Source of the DNA: Diacronema lutheri
Taxonomy: Eukaryota; Haptophyta; Pavlovophyceae; Pavlovales; Pavlovaceae
Direction of reading: 5' to 3'
NCBI GenBank assembly: GCA_019448385.1
Contig: JAGTXO010000011.1
Location: 1,020,001 to 1,084,000, forward strand
Length of the DNA stretch: 64,000 nt
Positions within the stretch are counted from its first letter, which is position 1. Every line of letters starts with the position of its first letter. The translations under genes were made by a program, and so were the position numbers. The notes under the pieces were generated by a model, which searched no databases, was not told the origin of the DNA, and saw nothing but the letters and a program-made list of their open reading frames with translations. Shown piece after piece: positions 49,351-61,099 of the stretch.

Positions 49351-52300
49351 ATGGAGCCCAGCTCGCGGAGGGGCTCCAAATCGTCGGAGCCCGACGTTGA
49401 GCTCGGTGCCGAGGACGCAGAGCAGCAGGCGCGGCTACGCGAGCGCAAAGCCGAGCAGGATGTGGTCGCAGCGTCTGAGCAGCAGTCGGCGGCCACCGCG
49501 ATCCAAGCGGTGCTACGCTCGCGCAATGCGCGGCGCACAAGCAACGGGCAACGCGCCGCCGAGCGCGCCGAGCGCAAGCGCAAGGAGCAGGTGCGCAGCA
49601 CGCGCCCTCCTCGCCTCGCGCACCACGCGTAGCGTGTGGCCGTAGACGGGCACACGCGTAGCGTGTGCCCGTTTCTGCTGCGCGCGCCTGCGCGCGGCTG
49701 GCGTGAGGGGCGCCCGCTCACGAGCGTGCGTGCGCGCCGCTTCGCTCTACGCGCGCAGGAGGAGACGGCGGCGCGCGCGGCGGTGATGGCCGAGGCGGAG
49801 CGGCTGGCAGAGCGTCAGCGTATCGCCGAGGAGAAGTATGCGGAGGTGGACGTGGACGGCGACGAGAGCGTCTCGAAGGACGAGCTCGGTCGGTTGATCT
49901 CGGCGGTGCTGAGCGAGCAGGGCATCGCCGTCGACGAGGCCGTCGTTGCACGCTTTGTGGCGCGCGAGTGGGAGAGCGCGGACGAGGACTCGGACGGGCT
50001 CGTCTCGTTCGATGAGTTCTGCGCGTATTACAACCGGCTGCTCGACTCGCTGCACGGCGAGCAGCGCGCTGCGCTCGTGAGCGGCCTCGTCGCGCAGGAC
50101 GAGGCGCTCTCGGCGCAGCGCGCGCAGGAGGCCAAGGCGCGGCAGCTCGAGGCGGACGTGCGCGATATGGGCCACCTGATGCGGCTGATCGCGCTACTGA
50201 CACACCCATCCGTCGGCCCTGTGAGTGGCATGCAGCTGCTGTTTGAGCGCGGCGAGCAGGGCGTGCGGCCCGACCAGCCGCCGTCCGACGCGGAGCTGCG
50301 CACGACGCACGGGCTCGTGCTCGAGCTGTCGAGGTACCACCAGCGGCTGGTGACGCCGTGGGGCAGCTACGTGGTCTCGTACGCCCTCACCTTCGAGGGG
50401 TACAACGAGGACTCGGCGCGCGCGGCCGCTGAGGAGAGCGCGCTCGGCCGCATGAACACCGAGTCCTTCTTCTTCGTGCTCTGCCGGATCAACTCGCCGC
50501 TGCTCCACCTCAAGAAGCTGCCCGAGCGCACGCACTTTGCGCTCACCTCCGTCGGCGGCGTCGCCGTCCCCGTCGGCGCCGTGCTCGGCGAGCTTGGCGT
50601 CGAGCTGCCGCCGGCCGAGGCGGACGCGCTGCGCGCGCGCTACGAGGCGGCGGTGGCGCTCTGCGAGCTGCCCGACCTCGCGTTCGCGCAGGACGCCTTC
50701 CTGATCAACACGGTGCTCGGCCGCACGGTGCAGATCAACGAGCGGCTACTCGGCCCGCTCGAGGCACGCCTGGCCAAGTCGAAGACGCGCCCAAAGGCTG
50801 AGACGCTCCGCACGGCGTTGGCCCTCGGCGGCAACGACCTCGACGCCGCCTACCGCATCCGGCAGGAGCGGCTCAAGAGCGTGGACAAGCTCGTCTCCGC
50901 GCGCAAGGGGTATTCGACGCGCGAGCACTGCGACGACGTCCTCTCCTTCTGCCATTGGGACCTCGACGCGGCGCTCTTCGTGCTGAGCAACGAGGCGGCG
51001 TTCGAGGCGACCGTCGCGCAGATCGCGAGGCGGCGCGGCCTCGCGTCGGGCCTCGGCTTCCCGTCGCGCGACGAGCTGCGCTGGGAGGTTGCGCTCGCGC
51101 GCAACGACCAGGCCGCCGCAATTCGCGCGGTGATGCGCCAATGGCAGATCGAGGTGCGCATGATGCGCGAGATCGTGCGCTACGCGCCGGTCGATGAGCT
51201 GCTGCACGCGATGGAGTCGCGGGACCGGCCGCCGCGCGCGCACGTCGAGGCGCTGCTCAGCGCGCACGGTTTCGACGTGGCGTTCGTCGCGCACCTGCTG
51301 TCGGACACCGCCTTCATCCTGCGCCAGGCCGACGAGCTCGGCCACCCCGCGCGCGAGCGTGTAGAGGAGCTGGTGGTGCACTTTGGCTTCGCCGAGCACA
51401 AGGTCGTCAGCTATCTCAAGAGCGCGCAGCTCATCTACAAGGCGCGCAGGCAGGTGGGCTACCCGTCGCGCGTCGAGATCGAGCACTACCTCGACAAGTT
51501 CAACTACGACCAGAAGGCCGCCGTCAGGTACATGCGCGCCGTCTTCCGTTTCGTCGACCCGCAGCCGCCGCGCGAGCGCTCTGCCGTGCCGCGCAAGATT
51601 GACGGCAAGCTGATCAAGCACATCGCGCACGACGTGGAGCTGCTGCACAAGGGGGCGATCACGCCGTGGGCGCGGCGCGCCGTCGAGGTCGCGCTCGACA
51701 CGACCAAGCAGCCCGACGGCAGCCTCGACGAGGACGAGGCCATCGCCTTCCTCCTCAAGGTGAGCACGCTGCGCGCTGCACGCTGCACGCGCCACGCGCC
51801 ACGCGCCGCGCCGCGCCGCGCCGCGCCTCGCCGCGCCGCGCCGCGCCGCGCCGCGCCGCACCGCGCCGCACCGCACCGCACCGCACCGCGCGGCAGCGGC
51901 CGGTGCGCGCGCCGCCTAAGATGGCGCGCCACCTCGCGCGCGCGCGCGCGCGCTGCGCGCGGCGCGTCGCGTCGCGCGCAGGTCTCGCGCCTTTCAAAAG
52001 AGGCGCCGCAGCTGCCGCGCTGGGAGCTCGAGTACGCCGTGTCGCGCTCGTACGCGCTCGACTGGGACGACGGCAAGGTGACGCTCGACGAGACGATGAA
52101 GCAGTGGCGCAGGTTTGACTCCTTCGTCGCGTCCGTGCAGCCCCTCGGCGCGCCCGACCGGCGGCACGTCTGCGCGCTGCTCGAGGCGCTCAACTTTGAA
52201 CCCGAGGCGGTGCGCGCACAGCTGACCGACGTGCACACGCTCGCGCGCCTCAACGAGTCGCTCGACTTTGGCCTCTCGCTGCAGCAGCTCAACACGCTCT

Positions 52301-53356
52301 ACGACACGTGCGCGCCGGCGCGCCGCCCGTCGTCCCCCGGCTCGCCGGCCTCGCTGTGCCTCGCGGGCCGAACGCGCCTGTCCTCGCCGCCGCCATCGCC
52401 CGTACGCAGGCACGCGCGCTCGTTGGACAAGGCGTCCGCGTATATCACCGGCATGCACCACCTCAAGGCCGCCGCGCCCTCCTTTGGCAGCCCGCCCCAG
52501 CGCGAGCTCGAGAAGGTGCTCGCGACGCACGCGCTCGACCACGTGCGCGCGCAGCGGCACCTCGCCTCCGCGTGGGCCATCGCGCAGGACCGAGAGTTCC
52601 TCGCGGACGCGGGGCAGCCCAACGCGGCGGACGTGCAGCGCGCGCTCGCCGTGCTCGACTATCAGCTCGAGCCGACAAGGGTGCGCGCCAGCGCACACGC
52701 GCGGCGCGCGCTCCGCCGCGCGCGCCGCCGTGCGCCGCGCCGAGCACGCCGCGCCCGACGCGCTTCGCCTCCGCCCGCGCGCCTCCGCCTGCGCGCAGCG
52801 CATGTTGTTGCACGTGGCGCAGCTCAAGATCGAGGCGGAGAAGTGGGGCGCGCCCTCGCGCGAGCGCGTCGAGGAGGTGCTGGTGAGCGCTCAGCTCGAC
52901 AAGGCGGCCGCCCTCGGCGTGCTCAAGGAGGAGCACCGGAAGGCCGAGTTCGCCGTCTTTCGCGTGGAGCTGACGGAGCGCAAGGAGCGCGAGGCGGCGG
53001 AGCGCGAGGCGCAGCGCATCGTGCTCACCGACGACCCACAGGCGCTCGCGCGCGTGCAGCGAGAAGCGGCGGAGGCGGCGGCGGCGGATGAGGCGGCGCG
53101 CGCCGGCGCAATGGCGTCTGCCGAGGCGGTGAAGGCGCGGCAGGCGGAGGAGGACGAGGCGGAGCGCAAGCGCGCCGAGGAGGAGCGGCGCGCCGTCCGG
53201 ATGGCCGCAATCGACGGGCCCAAGCCCAAGGAGGTTGAAAAGCGGCGCAATTCCAAGCAGGAGGACACGCGCGACATCCACGAGATCAACGCCGAGCGGC
53301 TCGAAAGAATCGATGTGCTGCAGCGCTCGCTCGACGCAAAGCAAGCGGCGTCCTGA
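49351..53356 (+). CDS. IQ/EF-hand protein with UBA-like helical repeats
   Basis: Five exons (49351-49590, 49759-51759, 51982-52307, 52410-52680, 52799-53356), all GT-AG with matching phase, give 1,131 residues. Residues about 45-60 hold an IQ calmodulin-binding motif (AATAIQAVLRSRNARR). A coiled stretch follows, then two EF-hands with good loops, DVDGDESVSKDE and DEDSDGLVSFDE. Most of the rest consists of about ten helical repeats of 40-50 residues with the pattern G-x-P-x-R-x-x-V-E-x-x-L-x(4)-F-D-x-x-A-x-x-x-L, for example YPSRVEIEHYLDKFNYDQKA and HPARERVEELVVHFGFAEHK. The last 180 residues are a charged coiled coil. A calcium-regulated scaffold is inferred; I recognise no named family. Confidence 0.75.
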
Positions 53357-53685
53357 CGCGGCGCGCGCTGCTTTGCGCTGCGTGAGCGGAGTGGCCGCGC
53401 GGGCGCAGCTCGCGCCGAAGCGAGGAGTCGAAGAGTCGAGGCCGGCTGACGGCGGCGCGGCCCGGGCTCAACGCGGCGCCAACGCGTCGGTGCGCCCGAG
53501 GCCCTGGTCCTCGCCGCGAGGTCGAGAGCCTCGGGCGCGCCGCGCGAGTGAGGCGCGCGCCGGCAGCACCACGAGTCCACGAGGGTACGTACAGTGGCAG
53601 CGGCGATGCTTGCTTGTCCTGTGAGTATCGCCCCCACTGAAGGAAAGAGCACTGGAAACTTTGGTCCTGTGAGAAGCAGTACACA
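53357..53685. other. intergenic stretch, no gene seen
   Basis: 329 bases between the EF-hand gene and the Sec14-like gene, both on the plus strand. The last 60 bases before the ATG are less GC-rich (GGAAAGAGCACTGGAAACTT) and may be promoter or leader. No coding signal. Confidence 0.5.
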
Positions 53686-55555
53686 ATGGTAGGGTTTGCA
53701 CCAGCCGGCGTCTTCTCGCCGACGCCGGACGCGATCAAGCTGACGGACGTGGGGCTCGCGCTCGTGAGCCTGCTGATCGCGCGTATCGTCGTGCTCGCGA
53801 GCCGCATTGAGTGGGTGCTTAGCCGTTCGGCGAGCCTCCGCGGCGTCGGGTACGCCAAGGCGCGCACAGGCGAGGCGGGCGAACGAGGCGAGCAGTTGGC
53901 GCCGAGCGTGGCGCTGCCGCACGTGCGCGGCGTGCTCGCGGAGAAAGACGCCCTCTCGCCGCGAACCGCTGCGGACCACACCGCCGGCCGCTTGCGCACG
54001 CTGAGCATCGAGACGGACAGCGCGTGCGGCAGCGACGACTGGCGCTTGTCCGAGGCCGCGGACCACGTGCGCGCAGAGCTTGCGAGCGGCTGCCCGCCGC
54101 GCCGCCCGCCGGCGCCCACGCGGGCGTACACGGACTCGGCGAACCCGCCGCTCGACGTGGAGGCGCTCGACATGCCCTCGCTCGACGCGCGAAAAGCGCA
54201 GCTGCCGTTGCGGCGCACGGCGACGGTGGGCGGTGAGGTCGCGGGCGTCATCTCTCCGCTCAAGCGGCGCTCGTCGCGGGGCGCGGTGCTGCATTCGGCG
54301 GCGCCCCTGCCTGGCCCAGGCTCGCCCGCCGTCTCGCGCATGCAGGCCGAGCTCGAGGCGCTCGACGTCCTGCCTCTCACGACCGCCGACGAGGCGCCGC
54401 TCCTGACGCGCATGTATGCGCGCTCGCCGCGCCGGCGCCGCCCAGCGCCTCGCCGCTTCTCGGCTGGGCGGGCGCCGCCCAACCGTCACCGCGATCGACC
54501 GTCGCGAGCACCGCACGCGCCTCCGCGGTGGATCGCCGCCGCCGCCGCGCGCGCGCCTGACGCGCGCGCGGCCGTCGCGCGCCTCACCGCCGCACCGCCG
54601 CACCGCCATCTGCGCGCAGGCGCATTGAGCTGTGCGCTGACCTGCTCACCATGCCGAGCCACGACGACGTGTGCGGCGACATCCGCCTCCTCCGCTTCCT
54701 GCGCGGTTACGCGCACTCGGTGCACGAGGCGTGCGCCGCCTACCGCGCGATGCTGCACACACGCCGGCAGCACGACGTCGAGCGGATCCGCGCGCAGGTG
54801 CTCGCGCAGCCGCTCGTCGCCGAGGAGATGCCACACGGTGCGCTGATTGCTCCACTATACCCGATGCAGCTGAATTGCGGCCTCTCACACCGAGGCCATC
54901 TCGTCAGCGTCGATCCGATCGGTGCGATCAAGCTGCGCCGTTTGATGGTGGAGGTCGGCCCGTCCAAGCTCTTCGAGTTCCTGATCGGCGTCTCGGAGCT
55001 GCGGCAGATCATCATGGACGAGCTCTCGGTCGAGACGGGCAAACTCGTCCAGTCCGTGCAGGTGAAGGACCTGCACGGCCTCGGCCTCGCAGCGCTGCGC
55101 GAGCCGTCTGCGATCAAGACGCTGCAGGAGATCATCACCACGTGCACCTCGATGTACCCGGAGTCCCTCGCGACGCTCTACATCATCAACGCGCCCTTCT
55201 TCTTCCCGATGGCGCGCGCGCGCGCGCGGCCGCGCGGCGCGCGCCCATGGCCGCGCGGCGGCGCGCGCGCGCGCGGCCGCCGCCGCAGCCGCTCACGCGC
55301 GTCGCGCGCGCGCGCGACGCGACGCGGCAGGCGTGGAGCGTCGTGAGCACCTTCGTGTCGGAGCGGACGAAGAAGAAGATTCACGTGCTCGGCACCGACT
55401 ACGCACAGGTGCTGCGCGAGGACGTTGGCGCGGGCGTGCTCGATGTGATCGAGCAGCTGCACGCGCTCTCGGCGCAGGGCGACGGCCGACAGATCACGAG
55501 CGACAGCCCGAGCATGCGCGCAAAACAACGCGACAGCTCTCCCGTCCTCTCCTGA
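53686..55555 (+). CDS. Sec14-like CRAL-TRIO lipid-transfer protein
   Basis: Three exons (53686-54413, 54620-55211, 55331-55555) give 514 residues. Intron 1 is GT-AG; intron 2 is GC-AG, restoring FFFPM-AWSVVSTFVSERTK. An N-terminal hydrophobic segment (GLALVSLLIARIVVLASRI) is followed by about 190 disordered Ser/Arg/Pro residues, then the CRAL-TRIO N-lobe (DIRLLRFLRGYAHSVHEA) and lipid-binding domain (LVSVDPIGAIKLRRLMVEVG, YPESLATLYIINAPFFFPM, KKIHVLGTDYAQVLREDVGA). Sec14 proteins exchange phosphatidylinositol and other lipids between membranes. The amino-terminal anchor would tether it to a membrane. Ligand unknown. Confidence 0.85.
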
Positions 55556-55646
55556 CTCCTCAGTGAACGAGACACGGTGGTCGGTGGAGGAGCATCCTGA
55601 GTAAGAACCACGAAGACGTCCTCATGCCGTTCGGGAGTCCGTCGCC

Positions 55647-56960
55647 ATGCTGACGCGTGGGGCGTGGCCGTGGGCGCTCGTCGTGCTCCTCGTTTCCGCG
55701 AGCGGGGACGAGGCCACGAGCGGGGACGAGGCCACGGACGCGTCGCCCGCGGCGCGCGCGGCTTCGTCTATTGCCTTCGCCGTTCTCTCGTCGGACCACC
55801 GCGTCGGGCAGCTCGCGCCCGCGATCCTACGAACGTACGCGCAGGACGCGGCGCGCGTCGTCATTTTTGTCGACTCGCCGAGCGCGGTGCATAAATGGGA
55901 TCGGCGTTGCACGGCGACGACGCGCGGGGTGGTCAGCGTCGCGCAGTGCTGCCCGAACAACAGCTCGCTCGGCGACAGGATCTCGAGCGCACAATACAAG
56001 CTGGAGCACACGTTCGCGCAGATGCTTCGCATCGTGCCGCGCTTCGCCTTCTACGTCTTCACGGACGACGACACGTACTGGAACGTGCGCCTGCTCGAGC
56101 ATATGCTCGGCGACGTTTCGCCGTGGATCGACGCGGCGAAGCCGACCGCCCTCTTCCCCGGTCGGCGTGCGGGCGCGATGCCCGGCTACGCGTTCTGCCA
56201 GACGAGTGGCCCGTTCATGATCATGAACGCGAAGCTCGTGCAGCTCCTCGCGGACGCGGCGGTGATGAACGCGTGCAGAGCGCTCACGATCCGCTGCTAC
56301 GACGTCTACCGTTCGCACACCAGTCAGAACCCGCGCAAGCTGCCGCTCGGCGACTGCCCGCACGAGACGCGCGGCTGGCTCAACCCGTACACGGGCGCGC
56401 TGTACAATAATGACCACCTCGTCAACATCTGCACGGCTAAGCACCAGCGGCGCAACCAGGCAAACGCGCTCTGCTTGCCCGGCTTCGAGTTTGACGTCGC
56501 GTGGGCCATCTGTCCCGACAACTCTCCTTATTGGCGACACCGCGACTGGGCGAGGCGAGCGATCTGGTGCCGCTCGGCGTGCAACGTGACGCTTGGCTGC
56601 CAAATGCAGAGCCTTTTCAAGCGGAACATGGAGCGCCTTGCTCGCGCGCGGACGCCGCTTTTTGTGCACAACCAGATCGGCATTGCGCCAAGCCGATTTG
56701 CCGCGGCCATGGCGCACGGCGAGAGCCTCGTGTACGCTCACGCGCCCGTCGAGCCGACGCGATCGCAGCAGATTGTGGACTCCATCGCCGCCTATCACCA
56801 CGTGAGCGGCGAGGATATGGAGTGGCTGCACACGCGCCGCAGCGACCCGACTGGGCCACGCGCCCGGGCCGCCGTCAGCTGGCCGCGATCGTGGCATGCA
56901 AAGGTCTCCGTCGAGCGCTGGCTGCGCACAACGACTGGCATCACCTTCCCGTCATTTTAG
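55647..56960 (+). CDS. GT31-like (fringe/C1GalT type) glycosyltransferase
   Basis: 437 residues, single exon. A signal peptide or anchor (WALVVLLVSASG) precedes IAFAVLSSDHRVGQLAPAIL and VVIFVDSPSAVHKW, then the DxD-type metal/nucleotide-sugar site FAFYVFTDDDTYWNVRLL. PTALFPGRRAGAMPGYAFC and GPFMIMNAKLVQLLAD, then YNNDHLVNICTAKHQRR, follow the order of fringe and core-1 galactosyltransferases. Eight or more cysteines in the luminal part suggest disulphides. Golgi O-glycan extension is the likely role. Its 3' end converges on the FGFGGL repeat gene 41 bases away. Confidence 0.78.
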   Translation: MLTRGAWPWALVVLLVSASGDEATSGDEATDASPAARAASSIAFAVLSSDHRVGQLAPAILRTYAQDAARVVIFVDSPSAVHKWDRRCTATTRGVVSVAQCCPNNSSLGDRISSAQYKLEHTFAQMLRIVPRFAFYVFTDDDTYWNVRLLEHMLGDVSPWIDAAKPTALFPGRRAGAMPGYAFCQTSGPFMIMNAKLVQLLADAAVMNACRALTIRCYDVYRSHTSQNPRKLPLGDCPHETRGWLNPYTGALYNNDHLVNICTAKHQRRNQANALCLPGFEFDVAWAICPDNSPYWRHRDWARRAIWCRSACNVTLGCQMQSLFKRNMERLARARTPLFVHNQIGIAPSRFAAAMAHGESLVYAHAPVEPTRSQQIVDSIAAYHHVSGEDMEWLHTRRSDPTGPRARAAVSWPRSWHAKVSVERWLRTTTGITFPSF

Positions 56961-57001
56961 CAGGCATCCGGCCCAAACGCGGAATCCCGACGTGCGCGCA
57001 G

Positions 57002-60000
57002 CTACTGCAGGCGCTTTTTCGCGGCCACAGCCGCCAAGCCCAGGCCCTTTGGACCAGCGGATCCGCCCGCAACTTTCCTCGCTGCGCGTGCAGGGGGGGG
57101 TGCAACAGAAGGCGCCCGCAGAGGGGCGGCTGAGCGCGGTGGTGGCGGCCGCACCTGATTGCGCGGTGTCAGCGGTGGCCGCGGCTCTCGCATTGGTCGA
57201 GCGGCGGCAACCACCGTCTTCTTGGGCGCAGCGGCTCCCAGACCGCCAAAGCCAAAGGACGTCGTGGGCTTGGCGGCAGGTGGGCGGGCAAACGACGGAG
57301 GCGAAAACTTTCGTGCGGCGGCGACCACGGTCTTCTTAGGCGCAGCGGCTCCCAGACCGCCAAAGCCAAAGGACGCCGCAGGCTTGGCGGCAGGTGGGCG
57401 TGCAAACGACGGAGGCGAAGGCTTTCGTGCGGCGGCAACCACCGTCTTCTTAGGCGCAGCGGCTCCCAGACCGCCAAAGCCAAAGGACGCCGCAGGCTTG
57501 GCGGCAGGTGGGCGGGCAAACGACGGAGGCGACGGCTTTGGTGCGGCGGCGACCACGGTCTTCTTGGGCGCAGCAGCACCCAGACCGCCAAAGCCAAAGG
57601 ACGTCGCGGGCTTGGCGGCAGGTGGGCGGGCAAACGGAGGAGGCGACGGCTTTTGTGCGACGGCGACCACGGTCTTCTTGGGCGCAGCGGCTCCCAGACC
57701 GCCAAAGCCAAAGGACGTCGCGGGCTTGGCGGCAGGTGGGCGGGCAAACGGAGGAGGCGACGGCTTTGGTGCGGCGGCGACCACGGTCTTCTTGGGCGCA
57801 GCAGCTCCCAGACCGCCAAAGCCAAAGGACGTCGCGGGCTTGGCGGCAGGGGGGCGGGCAAAAGGAGGAGGCGACGGCTTTGGTGCGGCGGCGACCACGG
57901 TCTTCTTGGGCGCAGCAGCTCCCAGACCGCCAAAGCCAAAGGACGTCGCGGGCTTGGCGGCAGGTGGGCGGGCAAACGGAGGAGGCGACGGCTTTGGTGC
58001 GGCGGCGACCACGGTCTTCTTGGGCGCAGCAGCTCCCAGACCGCCAAAGCCAAAGGACGTCGCGGGCTTGGCGGCAGGGGGGCGGGCAAACGGAGGAGGC
58101 GGTGGCTTTTGTGCGGCGGCGACCACGGTCTTCTTAGGCGCAGCGGCTCCCAGACCGCCAAAGCCAAAGGACGTCGCGGGCTTGGCGGCAGGTGGGCGGG
58201 CAAACGGAGGAGGCGACGGCTTTGGTGCGGCGGCGACCACGGTCTTCTTGGGCGCAGCAGCACCCAGACCGCCAAAGCCAAAATTGAACGCTTTGGGCTT
58301 GGCGGCAGACGGGCGGGCGATCGGCGGAGGCGACGGCTTTGGTGCGGCGGCGACCACGGTCTTCTTGGGCGCAGCAGCTCCCAGACCGCCAAAGCCAAAG
58401 GACGTCGCGGGCTTGGCGGCAGGTGGGCGGGCAAACGGAGGAGGCGACGGCTTTGGTGCGGCGGCGACCACGGTCTTCTTGGGCGCAGCGGCTCCTAGAC
58501 CGCCAAAGCCAAAGGACGTCGCGGGCTTGGCGGCAGGTGGGCGGGCAAACGGAGGAGGAGGCGACGGCTTTGGTGCGACGGCGACCACGGTCTTCTTGGG
58601 CGCAGCAGCTCCCAGACCGCCAAAGCCAAAGGACGTCGCGGGCTTGGCGGCAGGTGGGCGGGCAAATGGAGGAGGCGACGGCTTTCGTGCGGCGGCGACC
58701 ACGGTCTTCTTGGGCGCAGCAGCACCCAGACCGCCAAAGCCAAAGGACGTCGCGGGCTTGGCGGCAGGTGGGCGGGCAAATGGAGGAGGCGACGGCTTTC
58801 GTGCGGCGGCAACCACGGTCTTCTTGGGCGCAGCGGCTGCCAGACCGCCAAAGCCAAAGGACGTCGCGGGCTTGGCGGCAGGGGGGCGGGCAAACGGAGG
58901 AGGCGGTGGCTTTGGTGCGGCGGCGACCACGGTCTTCTTAGGCGCAGCGGCTCCCAGACCGCCAAAGCCAAAGGACGTCGCGGGCTTGGCGGCAGGTGGG
59001 CGGGCAAATGGAGGAGGCGACGGCTTTGGTGCGGCGGCGACCACGGTCTTCTTGGGCGCAGCGGCTCCCAGACCGCCAAAGCCAAAGGACGTCGCGGGCT
59101 TGGCGGCAGGTGGGCGGGCAAACGGAGGAGGCGGTGGCTTTGGTGCGGCGGCGACCACGGTCTTCTTAGGCGCAGCGGCTCCCAGACCGCCAAAGCCAAA
59201 GGACGTCGCGGGCTTGGCGGCAGGTGGGCGGGCAAATGGAGGAGGAGGCGACAGCTTTGGTGCGGCGGCAACCACCGTCTTCTTAGGCGCAGCGGCTCCC
59301 AGACCGCCAAAGCCAAAGGACGTCGCGGGCTTGGCGGCAGGGGGGCGGGCAAACGGAGGAGGCGGTGGCTTTTGTGCGGCGGCGACCACGGTCTTCTTAG
59401 GCGCAGCGGCTCCCAGACCGCCAAAGCCAAAGGACGTCGCGGGCTTGGCGGCAGGTGGGCGGGCAAACGGAGGAGGCGGTGGCTTTGGTGCGGCGGCGAC
59501 CACGGTCTTCTTAGGCGCAGCGGCTCCCAGACCGCCAAAGCCAAAGGACGTCGCGGGCTTGGCGGCAGGTGGGCGGGCAAATGGAGGAGGAGGCGACAGC
59601 TTTGGTGCGGCGGCAACCACCGTCTTCTTAGGCGCAGCGGCTCCCAGACCGCCAAAGCCAAAGGACGTCGCGGGCTTGGCGGCAGGGGGGCGGGCAAACG
59701 GAGGAGGCGGTGGCTTTTGTGCGGCGGCGACCACGGTCTTCTTAGGCGCAGCGGCTCCCAGACCGCCAAAGCCAAAGGACGTCGCGGGCTTGGCGGCAGG
59801 TGGGCGGGCAAACGGAGGAGGAGGCGGTGGCTTTGGTGCGGCGGCGACCACGGTCTTCTTGGGCGCAGCGGCTCCCAGACCGCCAAAGCCAAAGGACGTT
59901 GCGGGCTTGGCGGCAGGTGGGCGGGCAAATGGAGGAGGAGGCGACGGCTTTGGTGCGGCGGCGACCACGGTCTTCTTGGGCGCAGCAGCACCCAGACCGC

Positions 60001-61051
60001 CAAAGCCAAAACTGAACGCTTTGGCCTTGGCGGCAGACGGGCGGGCGATCGGCGGAGAGGGCTGCGGTGGTTTGACGACCGGTAGCGCAGGCGGCGGTGG
60101 AGGCGGACGAGGGGGCTGCACGACCGCGCGCGTGGGCGGGGCTGCTCCAGAGCCGAGGAGTCGTTTGGGCGCCGGCTTTGCCAATCCACGCCCGGTGAAT
60201 ATTGGCGGGGGAGGAGGCGGGGGTGGAGCGGAAAGCACCCGCGGCGGTGCCTGCCTCAGCGGCGGTGGCGGTGGCGGTGGCGGGATGCGCGTAGAGGGCG
60301 GCGGTGGCTGAGGCGCGCGCGTAAACAGCGGTGCGCGCGGCGGAGGCTTTGGCGCCACCTTTAGAATGAAAGGCTGCGTCGACGCCGCTGAGGACTTGGG
60401 CGTTGCCAGCTTAAGCGACTTGAAGAAGGGCGGCGGCGGCGAGCTCGGCGCTTTGCGCGGCGCAGCGGATGGCGGCGCTGGCTTGGGCGGCGCGGCCGGC
60501 GGGAAGAGCGACTTGAAGAAGGGCGGCGGCGGCGAGCTCGGCGCTTTGCGCGGCGCAGCGGGTGGCGGCGCTGGCTTGGGCGGCGCGGCCGGCGGGAAGA
60601 GCGACTTGAAGAAGGGCGGCGGCGGCGAGCTCGGCGCTTTGCGCGGCGCAGCGGGTGGCGGCGCTGGCTTGGGCGGCGCGGCCGGCGGGAAGAGCGACTT
60701 GAAGAAGGGCGGCGGCGGCGAGCTCGGCGCTTTGCGCGGCGCAGCGGGTGGCGGCGCTGGCTTGGGCGGCGCGGCCGGCGGGAAGAGCGACTTGAAGAAG
60801 GGCGGCGGCGGCGAGCTCGGCGCTTTGCGCGGCGCAGCGGGTGGCGGCGCTGGCTTGGGCGGCGCGGCCGGCGGGAAGAGCGAGCTTAGCGACGGGAGCC
60901 GAACAGGCGCAGATGCGGGCTTCGGTGACGGCAAAGGTCGGCGTTTCGGCGGCTGGGGGCTTGCGCGCGTCCGTTTGAGGAGGCCGTCAAGAGGGCTGAG
61001 CCCGCCGCCGAGCGCTGCCGCCGCCCGCGCGCGCAACAGCTGCGCCCCGGC

Positions 61052-61099
<48 letters not shown>

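Noticed and set aside
57290-60040. 114-base tandem array as a CRISPR or centromeric satellite
   Set aside because: Units are contiguous with no spacers and keep one reading frame throughout, so it is a coding repeat.
57159-60311. 1,050-codon open frame on the plus strand rich in FLGAAAPRPPKPKD
   Set aside because: It is the mirror of the FGFGGL repeat gene. The minus frame joins a plastid leader and a spliced first exon; the plus frame has no such ends.
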